Below, one piece after another: positions 10,942 through 20,635 of a stretch of DNA of 64,000 nucleotides. This DNA comes from Petunia secreta (Eukaryota; Streptophyta; Magnoliopsida; Solanales; Solanaceae), in NCBI GenBank assembly GCA_029990175.1, contig JARKIP010000053.1, forward strand, positions 17,688,001 through 17,752,000, written 5' to 3'. Below the pieces are notes generated by a model, which did no database searches, was not told where the DNA came from, and saw only the letters and a list, made by a program, of their open reading frames with translations. Position 1 is the stretch's first letter. Each line of letters opens with the position of its first letter. The position numbers and the translations under genes were made by a program.

Positions 10942-13016
10942 AGGAAGACCGTGAAGGAAATGAACAAGTGTTGGCCGATCCCCAACAAGTGGGCAATCCC
11001 CACCCTTTGGGCAATCCCCAAAGGAATACTCCACTTCCAAGACCTATCCGAAATGTTCTACCTATGGATATGGTTGAGGAGGATAATCCTCATGTTTCCC
11101 TAGTTGTGAGGAGAAGCTTAGGTGCCGTATTTGTGGAGGATAGTGAGACTTTGCAAAGGGAGAATATCTTCCATGCTAAATGCCGAGTCATGGGCCTTGT
11201 TTGTTCTATGATCATTGACTCGGGAAGTTGTGTTAACATAGTGAGCCAAACCTTGCTTTCTCAATTGAAATTACCCACTCTAAAGAATCTATACCGTTTA
11301 CAATGGTTAGGTGAGTGTGGTGAGTTGCAAGTGGTGGAGCAAGTAATGATCGAATTTAGTATTGGAAACTATAGGGACAAAATCATGTTTGATGTCGCCC
11401 CGATGCAAGCTTGCCATCTTTTGTTTGGGAGACCATGGAAATATGATAGGTGTGTAGAACATGATGGTCGGACCAACTCTTATACGGTTAAGCAAGATAG
11501 AAAGAAGTATGTGCTTAGACCTTTGAATCCAAGGCAAGTAAGGGAACTCTACAAGCGAATGAAGGAGTTGAGGGAATTGGCTAAGGCAAAATCACCCTTT
11601 GTACTTGATCCCGAGGCAAAAAATTTCATTGTCTTGCCATTGCATGATGAAAATGGGAGTCACTCCACTCCAATTGAGAGAGAAAAGATAGAGAGAAGTG
11701 AGGGAGTGACCGGTGACAATCCAAGAGAGGAAAAAGGAGAGGATTTGAGGAGTGATGTGAGTGGATTGTCACCACAAACTACACTTGACTATGAGGTAAA
11801 ATTGAGAGAGTTGAGAGGTGAGGAAAGAAAAATTGAGAGTGAGAACACCCATTGTTCTAACCCTTCTTTATCTTCTACTTTCTCTTGTGTAAGTTCTTAT
11901 GTAGGTACAATTGAAGACAAGCCATTGGAGCCTCAACCATGTGCTTGGAAGGAAAGACAAGAAGAGGAAAGTTCTCAATGTGAGTTTCATGAAGGAGGAG
12001 TTGCATATGACACTTCAAGTCTTGTTAGTGATCAAGGAAGTACTACAAACGTAAGTGTTACTTCACCTTTTCATGAACCTACTAGCTACTTGTCTTGTGA
12101 TGACTCAACACTAGTTGGTATTTTTGATGCATCTAGCGAGTATGCCACTAGTGAAGAGTCTAGTTGTCAACTTGAGTGTGCTTGTGAAACACTAGTTGAG
12201 AGAAATGCTAAGCCACATCATGATGTGAGCTCATTGTTTTGTGAATCTCTCCCTAGTGTAGATTTGATAGTTGACAATGAGTGTGATCCTTGCTATGACA
12301 CACCCCCAACCTTTGACAAAGGGGAAGATGAGATAGATAATCATACCCTTATTGATATGCTTCTAATTGGTGGACCTATGTGTCGTTGTGAGGATAGTTT
12401 TGACCTTGAGGAGTCTCTTGAGTGTGAAATGGATCGATTTGTTTTCGATGACTCCTCGAGTGTGGGTAAAGAACCTAGTCTTAATACCTTGCTTTTGTAT
12501 GACCATGAATTTGAGGTGCATGCTTTTATATTTCCATTGTTTGGAGATAATCTCATTGGTGGTAGCGAATTGTATAGGACTAGGGTTGATAGTAAGATGG
12601 AACCTCCATGGTATGAAGGATTTGACTCCTTAGGTAACCCATTGTGTGAAAACTTGATTGAGGTAAATGACTTTTTGAGTGACCCTACTATTGCTTGTAC
12701 GGGTTATGATGAAGAAGAGGTCATTATCAATACCTTCCTTGAGAGCTTGTCTTTTGAGAAGGGTGGCCTAAGTGATAAAATTGGAGGTGAAAAGGAATTC
12801 CTAGGTGTGAGTAAGTATGCTCTAAAGAAGGGGAGTGGAGTACTTGATACCCCTTGTAGGTTGAGTTATTTGATTCACTCCACTCCATTTGTTAATCACA
12901 CCTCGAGGATAGATTGGTGTGTTGATCTTGAGCTTAAGGTTCAAGGGGATTTTGGTAGCTTGATCTTGCATTTCCCATCTCCCCATGACATATTTGCTCA
13001 TTATCTTGTTGAGTGA
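10920..13016 (+). CDS. Protease fused to a long unrecognised acidic region (698 codons)
   Basis: Residues about 85-180 are the aspartic protease of the gypsy family: DSG at 100-102, and LLFGRPW at 167-173 in place of the usual ILG motif. Residues about 200-300 resemble the protease-to-RT linker (REL.KRMKELRELAKAK). Residues about 300-698 match nothing I recognise. They are acidic, carry many Cys (for example CQLECACETL, CDPCYD, MCRCEDSFDLEE), and include a Trp/Pro patch MEPPWYEG and a hydrophobic FEVHAFIFPLFGD. There is no stop over about 400 codons of this part, in an element whose other frames are broken, which suggests selection until recently. The ORF start ATG at 10920 is an artefact of the frameshift. 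Function unknown; it could be an accessory protein, a captured host gene or a decayed env-like ORF. No transmembrane segment is obvious. Confidence 0.75.
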   Translation: MLSHQRVKEDREGNEQVLADPQQVGNPHPLGNPQRNTPLPRPIRNVLPMDMVEEDNPHVSLVVRRSLGAVFVEDSETLQRENIFHAKCRVMGLVCSMIIDSGSCVNIVSQTLLSQLKLPTLKNLYRLQWLGECGELQVVEQVMIEFSIGNYRDKIMFDVAPMQACHLLFGRPWKYDRCVEHDGRTNSYTVKQDRKKYVLRPLNPRQVRELYKRMKELRELAKAKSPFVLDPEAKNFIVLPLHDENGSHSTPIEREKIERSEGVTGDNPREEKGEDLRSDVSGLSPQTTLDYEVKLRELRGEERKIESENTHCSNPSLSSTFSCVSSYVGTIEDKPLEPQPCAWKERQEEESSQCEFHEGGVAYDTSSLVSDQGSTTNVSVTSPFHEPTSYLSCDDSTLVGIFDASSEYATSEESSCQLECACETLVERNAKPHHDVSSLFCESLPSVDLIVDNECDPCYDTPPTFDKGEDEIDNHTLIDMLLIGGPMCRCEDSFDLEESLECEMDRFVFDDSSSVGKEPSLNTLLLYDHEFEVHAFIFPLFGDNLIGGSELYRTRVDSKMEPPWYEGFDSLGNPLCENLIEVNDFLSDPTIACTGYDEEEVIINTFLESLSFEKGGLSDKIGGEKEFLGVSKYALKKGSGVLDTPCRLSYLIHSTPFVNHTSRIDWCVDLELKVQGDFGSLILHFPSPHDIFAHYLVE

Positions 13017-13339
13017 ATGGTTATCTTTAACCAAGTACTTATTGTTCTCTTTGGAGACTTGATATTTGTGCTTATCATTGATGCTTGGTTATATCACAAG
13101 AGAGTGTTTTCTACACTTCTTGCACTAACCTACTTTCAAAGTAGGAAATCTTGTGTTTGCTTGTCGTTGCTTGTAGGTTCTAAGCTCCATGTTAATGCAA
13201 GGGAGATCTTGGAAGAGACCTATGTCAAAGTGACGATCAAAAGTTACAAGGGAGAAGAGCTTTGGGCACCCAGAAGAGATGATGCCATGGACGTGAATGC
13301 TTTGATTTCGAGGACGAAATCTTCTCAAGAAGGGGAGGA
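13017..13339 (+). other. Short remnant with traces of the integrase C terminus
   Basis: A 183-codon frame continues into the LTR. Its middle (KLHVNAREILEETYVKV.IKSYKGE) resembles the integrase linker of the full-length family (LHAKVKKNLEEAYAKVALKKNKG). The last 36 bases before the LTR (13304-13339) are identical to 25398-25433. The element therefore kept the 3' end of pol, and the novel region replaced or followed a deletion of RT, RNase H and the integrase core. The similarity is short and judged by eye. Confidence 0.55.
13327..13339 (+). promoter_or_regulatory. Polypurine tract
   Basis: AAGAAGGGGAGGA directly precedes the 3' LTR and is identical to the tracts at 1792-1804 and 25421-25433. 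Confidence 0.9.
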
Positions 13340-14071
13340 TCATAAGATCCAAACGAGCCAAGAAACTTTCCAACGTGTGCCGAGCTTGGAAGATACAAAG
13401 GACTTGAAGTCAAGAGCTTTGGAAGTGTTTCGGATGGCTTCAGCTCTAGGCCCCACGCCTAAGGAGGATGAGGGAGGCCCAGCACATCCAGGCGCCCCGC
13501 CTAGCCCAGGCGCCTCGCCTAGAGACCTCACTGCACAAGGATGCAAATTGCACAGGCGCCCTGCCTAGCCAGGCGCCCGCCTGCAGGAGGCCTCCTGCAT
13601 CTAGGCGCCCCTCCCAGCCTCGGCACATTCCAGACGCCCCTCCCAGCTGCTGAACCTATGTTCTTTTACTGTTTTTCCCTACGTGGCTTATTTGATGAAC
13701 CTTATTAGTAAGAGTATTTTGGGCATTGTGTAAGCTTGGGAAACACTATAAAAACCCAAGCATAGCTTATTTTATAGGAAGCTTGTTTAGATGAATAATT
13801 GAATATTGTGAAGAGTGTTACTCTTTGGGTTTATGAAAACCAACCTTGAGTTTGGGACTTGTTTACATCTAGTAGATTCTAGTTGCACAACAACCCCGCC
13901 CCGATCATTCTACTTGCGGGTCCTAGTTGGCTCGAGGGTAGTTGCCTAGCGTAGGTGTTCTTGTCCTTCTCTCGGGGTGTAACGGAACTAGTTCTCCGTT
14001 GCTACTTGGGATTAGTGATCGAGTTACGTCTCGTTCCTATCTTTTACTTTTTCCGCATTTGATTCTTATCA
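13340..14071 (+). repeat. 3' LTR of the non-autonomous gypsy element, 732 bp
   Basis: Begins TCATAAGATCC (second base changed from the TG end) and ends GATTCTTATCA, followed by GGCAT. A usable TATA box TATAAAAA is at 13747-13754. Compared with the 5' LTR it has one extra GC-rich unit (CCCAGGCGCCTCGCCTAG) near 13503 and lacks another, showing unit gain and loss. Confidence 0.92.
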
Positions 14072-15835
14072 GGCATCTACGGAGAAGGCTAGGAGGAAAA
14101 CAAAGGTTCAAAGTACCTCTCCTGCTTCAGGTCATACTACTCCTACTGCTCCTGTACCTCATATGCTTCCTACATCTCCTCCGTCTACAAATGCTCCAGG
14201 TTTTTTCACTCCTCCCGCTGCCTTTCTCCCTGTCATGCCACTTCCTACATCTCCTGGTTATGTTGTTCGTCTGCATGGCATGAGCTCATCCATGTCTTCG
14301 CCATCTTCCAGTCCATCACCATCCCCTTCATCATCTACTCCTTCTGGATCTACTGTACCACCTTCTGATCCAAGCTCTATGGGCGCTTCGGTACCACCTA
14401 CTGTACCACATTATCATCCGAGCTCGCCTTTTTACATTGGTGCTCATGGATCATATGATGATGACGGGAGGGTGAGGATTTATCATGAGGGTAGTCGTGG
14501 GTAAGTATCATTCACTATGTTAGTTTTTTAACTATTTAATACTACTGTAAAGTTTAATTTTTTAGTATATTTATTAACACTAGTGATTTTTATCTAGATT
14601 TACTCCCTCGCACATGGCTACTCCCTTGGTCACAGTATGCATTAGATCTAGATGGAGTGAGCCATGGCCATCCTGGGGTAAGGTACCCTTCCCCGTAAAA
14701 TTGTCCATATATGACGATTTTACGATAATAACTATGTTTTCTTTTTTAATAATTTAGTTAAGTGTCACTTTTTGAAAAATCTAATATTTTTAATTTTTTC
14801 AGACAAAGTGTAAGTGGCATCCTGCCTTTGATAGCGTTGTCCGAAGCAATTTCCTCGAAAAATGCGCAGATAGAGTCAAAGGTAGCCTGTATGATTGTCG
14901 GGCCAAAGGAAAGAAGCCTGATTGGATATACCCGCACGTTTGGTTATTCTATCTGCAATACTGGGATAGTGATAAATTTAAGAAGAAGAGCGCCCAAGGA
15001 AACCTCCAAAAAGGGTGGATTACTGCACACCAGGGGTTTCGGTTAGTGCAGCGACTCAGCGGATGATAATGGTAACTTATTAATTATTATATATATTGTT
15101 TTATATAACTCACATTAATTTTCTATCTAACTTGTCATCTTTTTAATTTTGTAGGAAAAGGAAGAAGGGCGGACAGTACGTGTGCCTGAAATCTTTAAGA
15201 AGAGGCATATATATAGAAGTAAAAAAGGAGAAGAAGTGTGGGTTGAGGAGCGCGCTAGAGAACTATATGTAAGTTATTAATTCAAACTTTTAAAGTTATT
15301 AAATCCGTCAATATTTGTAAATCTAATTCTTGTTGTTAAATTTTTTTCAGGAAAAGGCTACAGCGGCTTATGAAGAAATAATGGGAAGTCAGGTATTCGA
15401 GTGTGGTAGCAGTACCCAGCTCAAATGATACTAGAGGAGGAAACCGCACTATAGTTAGAGGTGAATGGCAGGGTAAAGAAGAGAAGTGCATACGGCCTTG
15501 GATCGCAGTATGTCTCGAGTCGTCTAAATCCAGGTTTGTTTGGCACTTACACTCCTGCTAGTTCAATTAATCCGTCGATAGAAATCTCGTTGCGCAATGA
15601 AATCGAAGAGCTTAAGAAAAAGAGTGAGGAAGATCATTTGCGTAATGAGGAAAATATGAGAGTCATGCGGGAAATGATGCAGAACTTTGTGTGTGGTAGT
15701 GCGGACAAGGGAAAGAAGAAGGGCAAGGGCAAGAGCAAGAGCAAGAGCAAGAGCAGGGGAAAAGGCAAGAGCATACGTCAATACAGCTCATCGTCTGAGT
15801 CTAGTTCCGGGTCTAGTTCTGACGCAACGGAGTAG
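14072..15835 (+). pseudogene. CACTA second gene, Transposase_24 (Ptta/En/Spm) protein, interrupted
   Basis: The start codon is at 6790-6792 (ATGGCAT) and the frame resumes here at GGCATCTACGG, so the nested LTR element split the gene two codons in. Exon 1 is Pro/Ser-rich to about 14504. Likely splice sites are GTAAGT near 14503, TATCTAG near 14597, TTTTCAG near 14802, GTAACT near 15072, TTTGTAG near 15155, GTAAGT near 15270 and TTTTCAG near 15350. The diagnostic domain is in exon 3 (about 14803-15070): TKCKWHP, then GKKPDWIYPHVW and YWDSDKFKKKS. The C terminus has a coiled coil (EIEELKKKSEEDHLRNEE), a KGKSKSKSKS run and a Ser-rich tail to the stop near 15835. A frame break lies near 15426-15460. 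The family is thought to bind the CACTA ends. Confidence 0.78.
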
Positions 15836-16144
15836 TAATAATGGATTGTTGATGTTTTAGACATGTGTTAGACTTGTGGTTGGTTTTTGTTAAACTTCTT
15901 CGATTGTTAGACTTGTTATTGTTAAGTTTAACTTGTTTGAATCGTTATGAAGTGTTGATGTTATGTAAATTGTTAAAGTTTTAGTTTAAAGGCAATAAGC
16001 CTTGTTTAGAAAAATATTAAGACTTGTAGAAGCCTATTGTTTACTTGGTGCTGGATTTTACTGGTGGAGCTCTAATTACAAGTATTGTATTGCAGGTTTC
16101 GGTCAGAAATCTGGGTATTTATTCCCATAAATTAGAATCTAAGA

Positions 16145-16349
16145 CTGAATCGGTCGCCGAGCTTAAGAAAATTCTTTCAAGAAAAGCTTATGCGCGACCG
16201 ATATCCGACTGACTTGCGGTCGGAATGTCGGACTGAGTCAGTTGGACACCCTTGTGCTTCCACCCATATTTCGACTGCTTTATTTAGTCGGCCAGCCGAC
16301 CATTGTCCGATCATATTGGCGGTCGGAAAATACTTTTTTTCTAGTAGTG
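16145..16349 (+). repeat. CACTA right end: subterminal repeats and terminal inverted repeat
   Basis: A cluster of short motifs in both orientations (GTCGCCGAG, GCGACCGAT, GCGGTCGG twice, CCGACC, TCCGAC, AGTCGGCC) precedes TACTTTTTTTCTAGTAGTG. Such GC-rich direct and inverted repeats next to the terminus are the known binding-site layout of CACTA elements. The opposite end is not in the window. Confidence 0.8.
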
Positions 16350-18420
16350 TGTACAATAGGTTATCATAGAACATAGACAACCATTTCATATGATCCACAA
16401 TAATGTATATCTATCATTTAGTGAATTTATAACACTTTGTATTATTATTAGACTATGTTTTGATCTTATTATTCTGTCATAGTTTTGTAGCAAATTTACA
16501 TGCTCAAGGGTATACTCGACTAGTATATTGTTGGGCGGCCGCGCCGTTGCGGCCAAATTCAAGGAGCTTTTCGGTTGTGACATGTGTTTGGTCTATTTAT
16601 TTTTGTTGCCAACTTTCTATACATTGTATTGTACGTTAACGTAGGTGCTACTCTTTCGTTTTAATGCACACAATGTATATCAATTGTCGTGGTTTACTTT
16701 AAAACTTTACGCACATTCAATTTTATTTTATCATTGTATTAGTAAAGTAGCCCGCACTTCATGCAGGCTTTAAAATCTTTGTCAATAAATTTTTAAAATG
16801 CTATAGTATGAAAACTTTTTTAAGAGAAGAAATATAATTGTGACCATAAAGAAATGGCTTTGGTGTTTCTCAGCCAATGATCATTACTTGAATTATCTTT
16901 AATTATTTAATTCAATTCACGGAATGTTTAATACAGTACTGTCATATTGCGTTATTATTTCCGTATCTTTCAATATTCCAAGCTAAAAAGATGCTAAGTG
17001 CTGCAATCCCTTATTATGCCGTGTTTCAAACCAACTTTTGGTTTAGTCGGATGTCAAAGTTTCCATTTTGGAGTTGGTCTAGTTTTTCTTTTCCAAAGTA
17101 ATCTAAGCATTCAAGTTTATAAGGGACTGCTGCACTTAGCCCATTATGTATGAATTTTGCAATAAAATCAAAAAAGCAAATAATTAGTCTTTTAGGAGTA
17201 TATATTTATATAAGTTTCATGACGTCTTCTTTTCTCTAAACCAACATTTCACTGAATATTTCTGTGCCCAATTTAAACATTGCGAGTAGCTCCGTACTCC
17301 TGTATTGCAAAACATTTCCTCTCCAACTTCTTCCCATGATAGAAGATTTATTTATTTATCACGGCTTCTATGAGTAGAAACTCTTACTGTAAATAAATTC
17401 AGATAATATTTCCGTTTTTTAGTAGTGTACAACCCCATTTTTTAGTAGTGCTTTTTTTTTTTTTTTTTTGCAACCAAGTGATCAATTTTTATTTACTTCA
17501 TAGAGTATGTAATACAACAGTGATATCTATGACTCAGTCTACTCTTTCACTAAGAATTTAGTATTACTAATTCAATACTAACAATAAAACAACCCGAGAA
17601 TGTGGCAATTATCCCATATACAACAGGCAAAAATTGGAAGTATAATGAATATAATACAAAATGAAAACTTTTGCAGGAGAAAAAAGAACTTATCGAATCA
17701 TTAAATAAAATGAGTCACATGGATCTTACCTGCATACTGTTTTTTCATGGTTTCAATCATATCAAAACTGTGGGGAAAGAAAAACATAAACACAAATATC
17801 AAATGTACATAAGAAAGAATGAAGCAAATACAAGCAAGCAATCAATAAACTACGCTACCGCATTATTACAAGCTACTAAAATAAAAAGGTATCAGCTTTT
17901 TTCTCATTAAAAAAATTTTCAAAATTGAAAGATCCCCTTCGACAGGGAAGAGCATCCTCAAGTTTTAAATAATACACTTTGATCCATACACAAAAAATAA
18001 AAATAAAACTCTCCCTTCCCCTCTTCTTCTCATCAAGCTCATTCATTAATTTCTCCATTGGCTTCTTCTTCAAAAATTTCCCCCCAAATTCATACCCGAC
18101 TTTTATAATCAATCAGGCCAATTACAAATTCAATTCTCATCATCAATTTGTCCTCATTTCGTGATTGGTAGTCGTGTGAACGTTTTAAAGTTTTAATTTT
18201 GGGTCTTTTTTTCAAAAGCTCAAATTCGTCGCTTATGGTGTGTCCATTGACACATAATTGGGTCAGTATAAGATTCTTCATGGTATATCCGGTGCTTTAT
18301 TGAGGTGGTAAGCTGGTTTATATCACCGCCATTATTTTTGTTCGATTAGAGCTCTGCTTTTGTTCATCGACTTGTTTCAGTATATTGTCGACTATACTGA
18401 TATCAGTAAACTGAGCTGAG
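16350..18420 (+). other. AT-rich sequence without a supportable gene
   Basis: No ORF with recognisable content. It contains a poly-T run at about 17451-17471 and, on the minus strand, a short stretch bounded by CCACAG and GTAAG (about 17725-17775) that could be a 38-bp exon relic, too short to name. The right part (18300-18420) is probably the 5' flank of the MULE gene starting at 18421. I did not find MULE terminal inverted repeats. Confidence 0.4.
17415..17451 (+). repeat. Two CACTA-like terminal motifs in tandem
   Basis: TTTTTTAGTAGTG occurs twice about 23 bp apart. Its inverse, CACTACTAAAAAA, is a common CACTA terminus. No transposase or left end goes with it, so this may be a relic of a non-autonomous element or chance in AT-rich DNA. 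Confidence 0.4.
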
Positions 18421-18697
18421 ATGGGGGGCTATACAGTAGTGGGTGCTGATTTCTTGGGGAAATGGGTAGAAACAACTAAATGCTGGTCTTGGCGTTCGAA
18501 TTCTAGTGCAACAGTACCCATTGCATTGAAATTGGATAGTACATTTGATGAGTTGATTGATAACGTCATTGAACCCGAACAATTAAATTGTGACCGAGGC
18601 GATGTGGTCATTAGTTATATGCTTGGTGCTGCACCTACGAGGGGAAAATAGCTCCTTCATTCATTAGCAATGACAGTGATTTGCGCATATACCTGCT
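18421..18697 (+). pseudogene. MULE transposase, N-terminal part (interrupted)
   Basis: Opens at ATG 18421 with GKWVETTKCWSWRS and EPEQLNCDRGDVVISYML, the kind of N-terminal segment found ahead of the MuDR DNA-binding domain in plant MULE transposases. A frameshift in the GGGGAAAATAG run near 18640-18651 ends the first frame at TAG. The other frame continues NDSDLRIYLL up to the gypsy insertion at 18698. After the 7.5 kb insertion the same frame resumes at 26169. The 5' boundary of the gene is uncertain. Confidence 0.75.
18693..18697 (+). repeat. Target-site duplication CTGCT, left copy
   Basis: CTGCT here and at 26164-26168 exactly bracket the gypsy element. The same motif follows the LTR of the duplicated copy at 2535-2539. 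Confidence 0.9.
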
Positions 18698-19426
18698 TGA
18701 TGCAGCCCGAACACGTGCTGATCAAGTGTTCGATCCACCGAGGAGACCAATGACACGAAGCCAAGCCAAGTTGCTGCACGATGTTCACATTCACTTGGCC
18801 TGGTCGAAGGAAAGAAACTGCTACGAAGCTGAGTGGCCGGGCTCAAGAACCGAAGGCGTCATCTTCAAATTTGAGCCCGACGACAAAGTGACCGAACACC
18901 AACAAAATGTGTTCGAAGTCAAGAGAGCGTCCGAGGACAAATGAGTTCGAGCAAGCAACCACGCACCGAAGTCAAGGCTGCCGAACACACACTTAGCACA
19001 GCCCTGCGTAGCTTGTTTTTATTAGTCACTTGCGACTATTTACCGCTTTATCCTTAACATAGTCTATAAATACTCCATTTCCATTTCATTGTAGAAATTC
19101 AGTTAAGTTGTATGAAAAACATAGCAAGTGCTATTGTGAGTCTCCGATGGAGCCAAACCCCGACGTGGGCTTTTAAAGAACTTGTGTCAATTGGTGTTAT
19201 TCGTTTGAACAATTTCTTCTGGGTCATTCAATTTGCAAGAAGCGGGTCTTTCTTGAGGATTGTTGCTTAGTATAGGTGATTCTTGACCTTCATCCGATCG
19301 AGCTTGAGACAAGTTCCTCACTGTTATTTCGAATCGAAGCAAGTTTTGTCTTGCTTCTATCTTTTATTTCTTGTTGTTTTCTTCCGCATTTTGTGTTTAG
19401 CTAACCCCTCCGGATTGTTTGCACCA
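18698..19426 (+). repeat. 5' LTR of full-length gypsy element, 729 bp
   Basis: TGATGCAGCC to TTGCACCA. The TATA box CTATAAATA is at 19064-19072. It differs from the 3' LTR (25434-26163) at about 17 sites in the first 400 bases by eye, so the insertion is not recent. Confidence 0.93.
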
Positions 19427-19429
19427 TCT

Positions 19430-19441
19430 TGGTATCAGAGC
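19430..19441 (+). promoter_or_regulatory. Primer binding site, initiator Met tRNA
   Basis: TGGTATCAGAGC lies three bases after the LTR end. Confidence 0.92.
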
Positions 19442-20635
19442 AAGGTTTGAGTTTGTTCTTACAACCTCAAATCCTGTTCATTATATTCGTGCTTGTGTCT
19501 CTAGTTTCAGCTTTCTTCCTTGTTGTTGATTGTTGTTGCTGTGGTGTTTACCAAAAAAAAATGTTGAAAAAGAAAATTCATAAAAATTGTGATTGATTGT
19601 TGGTTGTTTGGATTAAACAACCATTGATTCTTGTTCACCATTGTATCCTGATTCCAACAAGTACCCGACGTACAACATTCGTGACTAGGGTTTCTTGGTG
19701 AAATCTTGTACTGTTTTGAGCTTAAGTGGTGAATGATTTTGAACCCCAGCGTGTTTTGGTTGAAACCGATGAAGACTGGTGGTTCTTGAGTGATTTGGGT
19801 TTGTTTTATGCTTAAATTTCAAAGTTCTGCGTTTGATCCGTCGTCCGTACACTAGAAAATTGTTACGATTTGTAACAGTGTACGAACACGAACGAGCTGA
19901 ATCTTAGCTCAAGAACTTTGAACTGAATTCCTCCGTTGTTGTTGGAACCGGAGTTGAAAGGAGCAACCCAAAGTCTGTTGAAATTCGTGGTCAGTGAACG
20001 AGGTTGACATTGTTCGTACGCCGGAGCAAAACCTTCACTGTTCCATTGAAGAAGAAAGGGGTAAAGTGTAAAGATCAAAAACCCCAGGTGAAAAATTGTC
20101 GGCTAGAAAAAGGAATTGGATAAGGTAAAACCCTATCCGTACGAAGGAGGGACCACTCTTGTACGGACAAGAGTTGGTGTATTCGAAAAAGATTCCGAAG
20201 AGGAATCAAAGGGTAGATTCTCCTAGGTTTTCACTTTTCTTGTGTTCGAAAATTCTAGTTAGTGGATCTTTTGAGTAATTCTTCCTACTCGAGGTCGTAC
20301 TAACTCATTTGAGCTAGTAGGAACTCGTGCGTGGGGTGACCGAAGTCCAACTTTCGTAGAAAATTCTTTGACTTCCCGAAGCGCAAGAGTAAATAGCGTC
20401 CGTTCCATTGAGTCAATTCAACTCACTCATCCCGAAGGAGACATTGTAACTTGTCAAATTCGAAGGAACTGACAGAAGTTGATCAACCGATGAAGCCATT
20501 AGCTACAAGTTCTTGAGAGACCAAAACCGAACCCATAAATTGAGTGGACCCGAGTGTCGCCCATCAAAGGTAAGGGAGTGTGTGAGGTGATTTCTAACCT
20601 TAACATTTGTTTGGTCTTTGATTCGTGCAGGTACC
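19442..20635 (+). other. Untranslated leader of the gypsy element
   Basis: About 1.2 kb with no supportable gene. TTGATTCGTGCAG just before the gag ATG (20636) resembles a splice acceptor, as in the related non-autonomous element, so a leader intron is possible. Confidence 0.6.

Larger units (their letters stand above)
8051..11822 (+). repeat. Direct tandem duplication, unit about 1.9 kb
   Basis: About 8051-9919 and 9954-11822 are near-identical: leader end, GC-rich block, gag start and protease. The start of unit 2 is preceded by a short extra copy of the motif ACTTTGGGTATCACTGG (around 9922 and again at 10008). Differences include an 8-bp insertion at about 10918-10925, a 6-bp loss near 11287, and scattered substitutions. 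Only the second unit continues into the novel coding region. Confidence 0.92.
6797..14071 (+). mobile_element. Non-autonomous Ty3/gypsy LTR retrotransposon with novel ORF
   Basis: A complete element: 5' LTR, initiator-Met primer site, leader, a tandemly duplicated gag-N/protease module, a long unrecognised coding region, polypurine tract and 3' LTR. It is flanked by a perfect 5-bp duplication GGCAT (6792-6796 and 14072-14076). It lacks capsid, zinc knuckle, RT, RNase H and the integrase core. Its LTR length (731/732 bp), primer site, leader start, gag start context and the last 36 internal bases match the full-length family at 18698-26163, so it is probably a parasite of that family. The LTRs differ by many substitutions and by GC-rich repeat units, so the insertion is older than the Ogre-like one. 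Confidence 0.9.
6447..16349 (+). mobile_element. CACTA (En/Spm) transposon, right part, carrying a nested LTR element
   Basis: The DNA transposon is made of 6447-6796 plus 14072-16349. Support comes from a second-gene product of the plant Transposase_24 (Ptta/En/Spm) family, GC-rich subterminal repeats at about 16145-16330, and a terminus reading CTAGTAGTG at 16341-16349, the inverse of the CACTACTAG end. The left end with most of the main transposase is missing, displaced by the LTR at 3869-6446. The next three bases after the end (TGT) would be the 3-bp target duplication, but its partner is not in the window. Confidence 0.82.

Noticed and set aside
14762..15046. ORF 14762-15046 as a separate small gene
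   Set aside because: Out of frame with the Transposase_24 exon that covers the same bases; the other frame has the recognisable CKWHP and DWIYPHVW motifs.
17671..17910. 79-codon ORF
   Set aside because: AT-rich with no start context or motif; a possible 38-bp minus-strand exon in the same place is too short to support.
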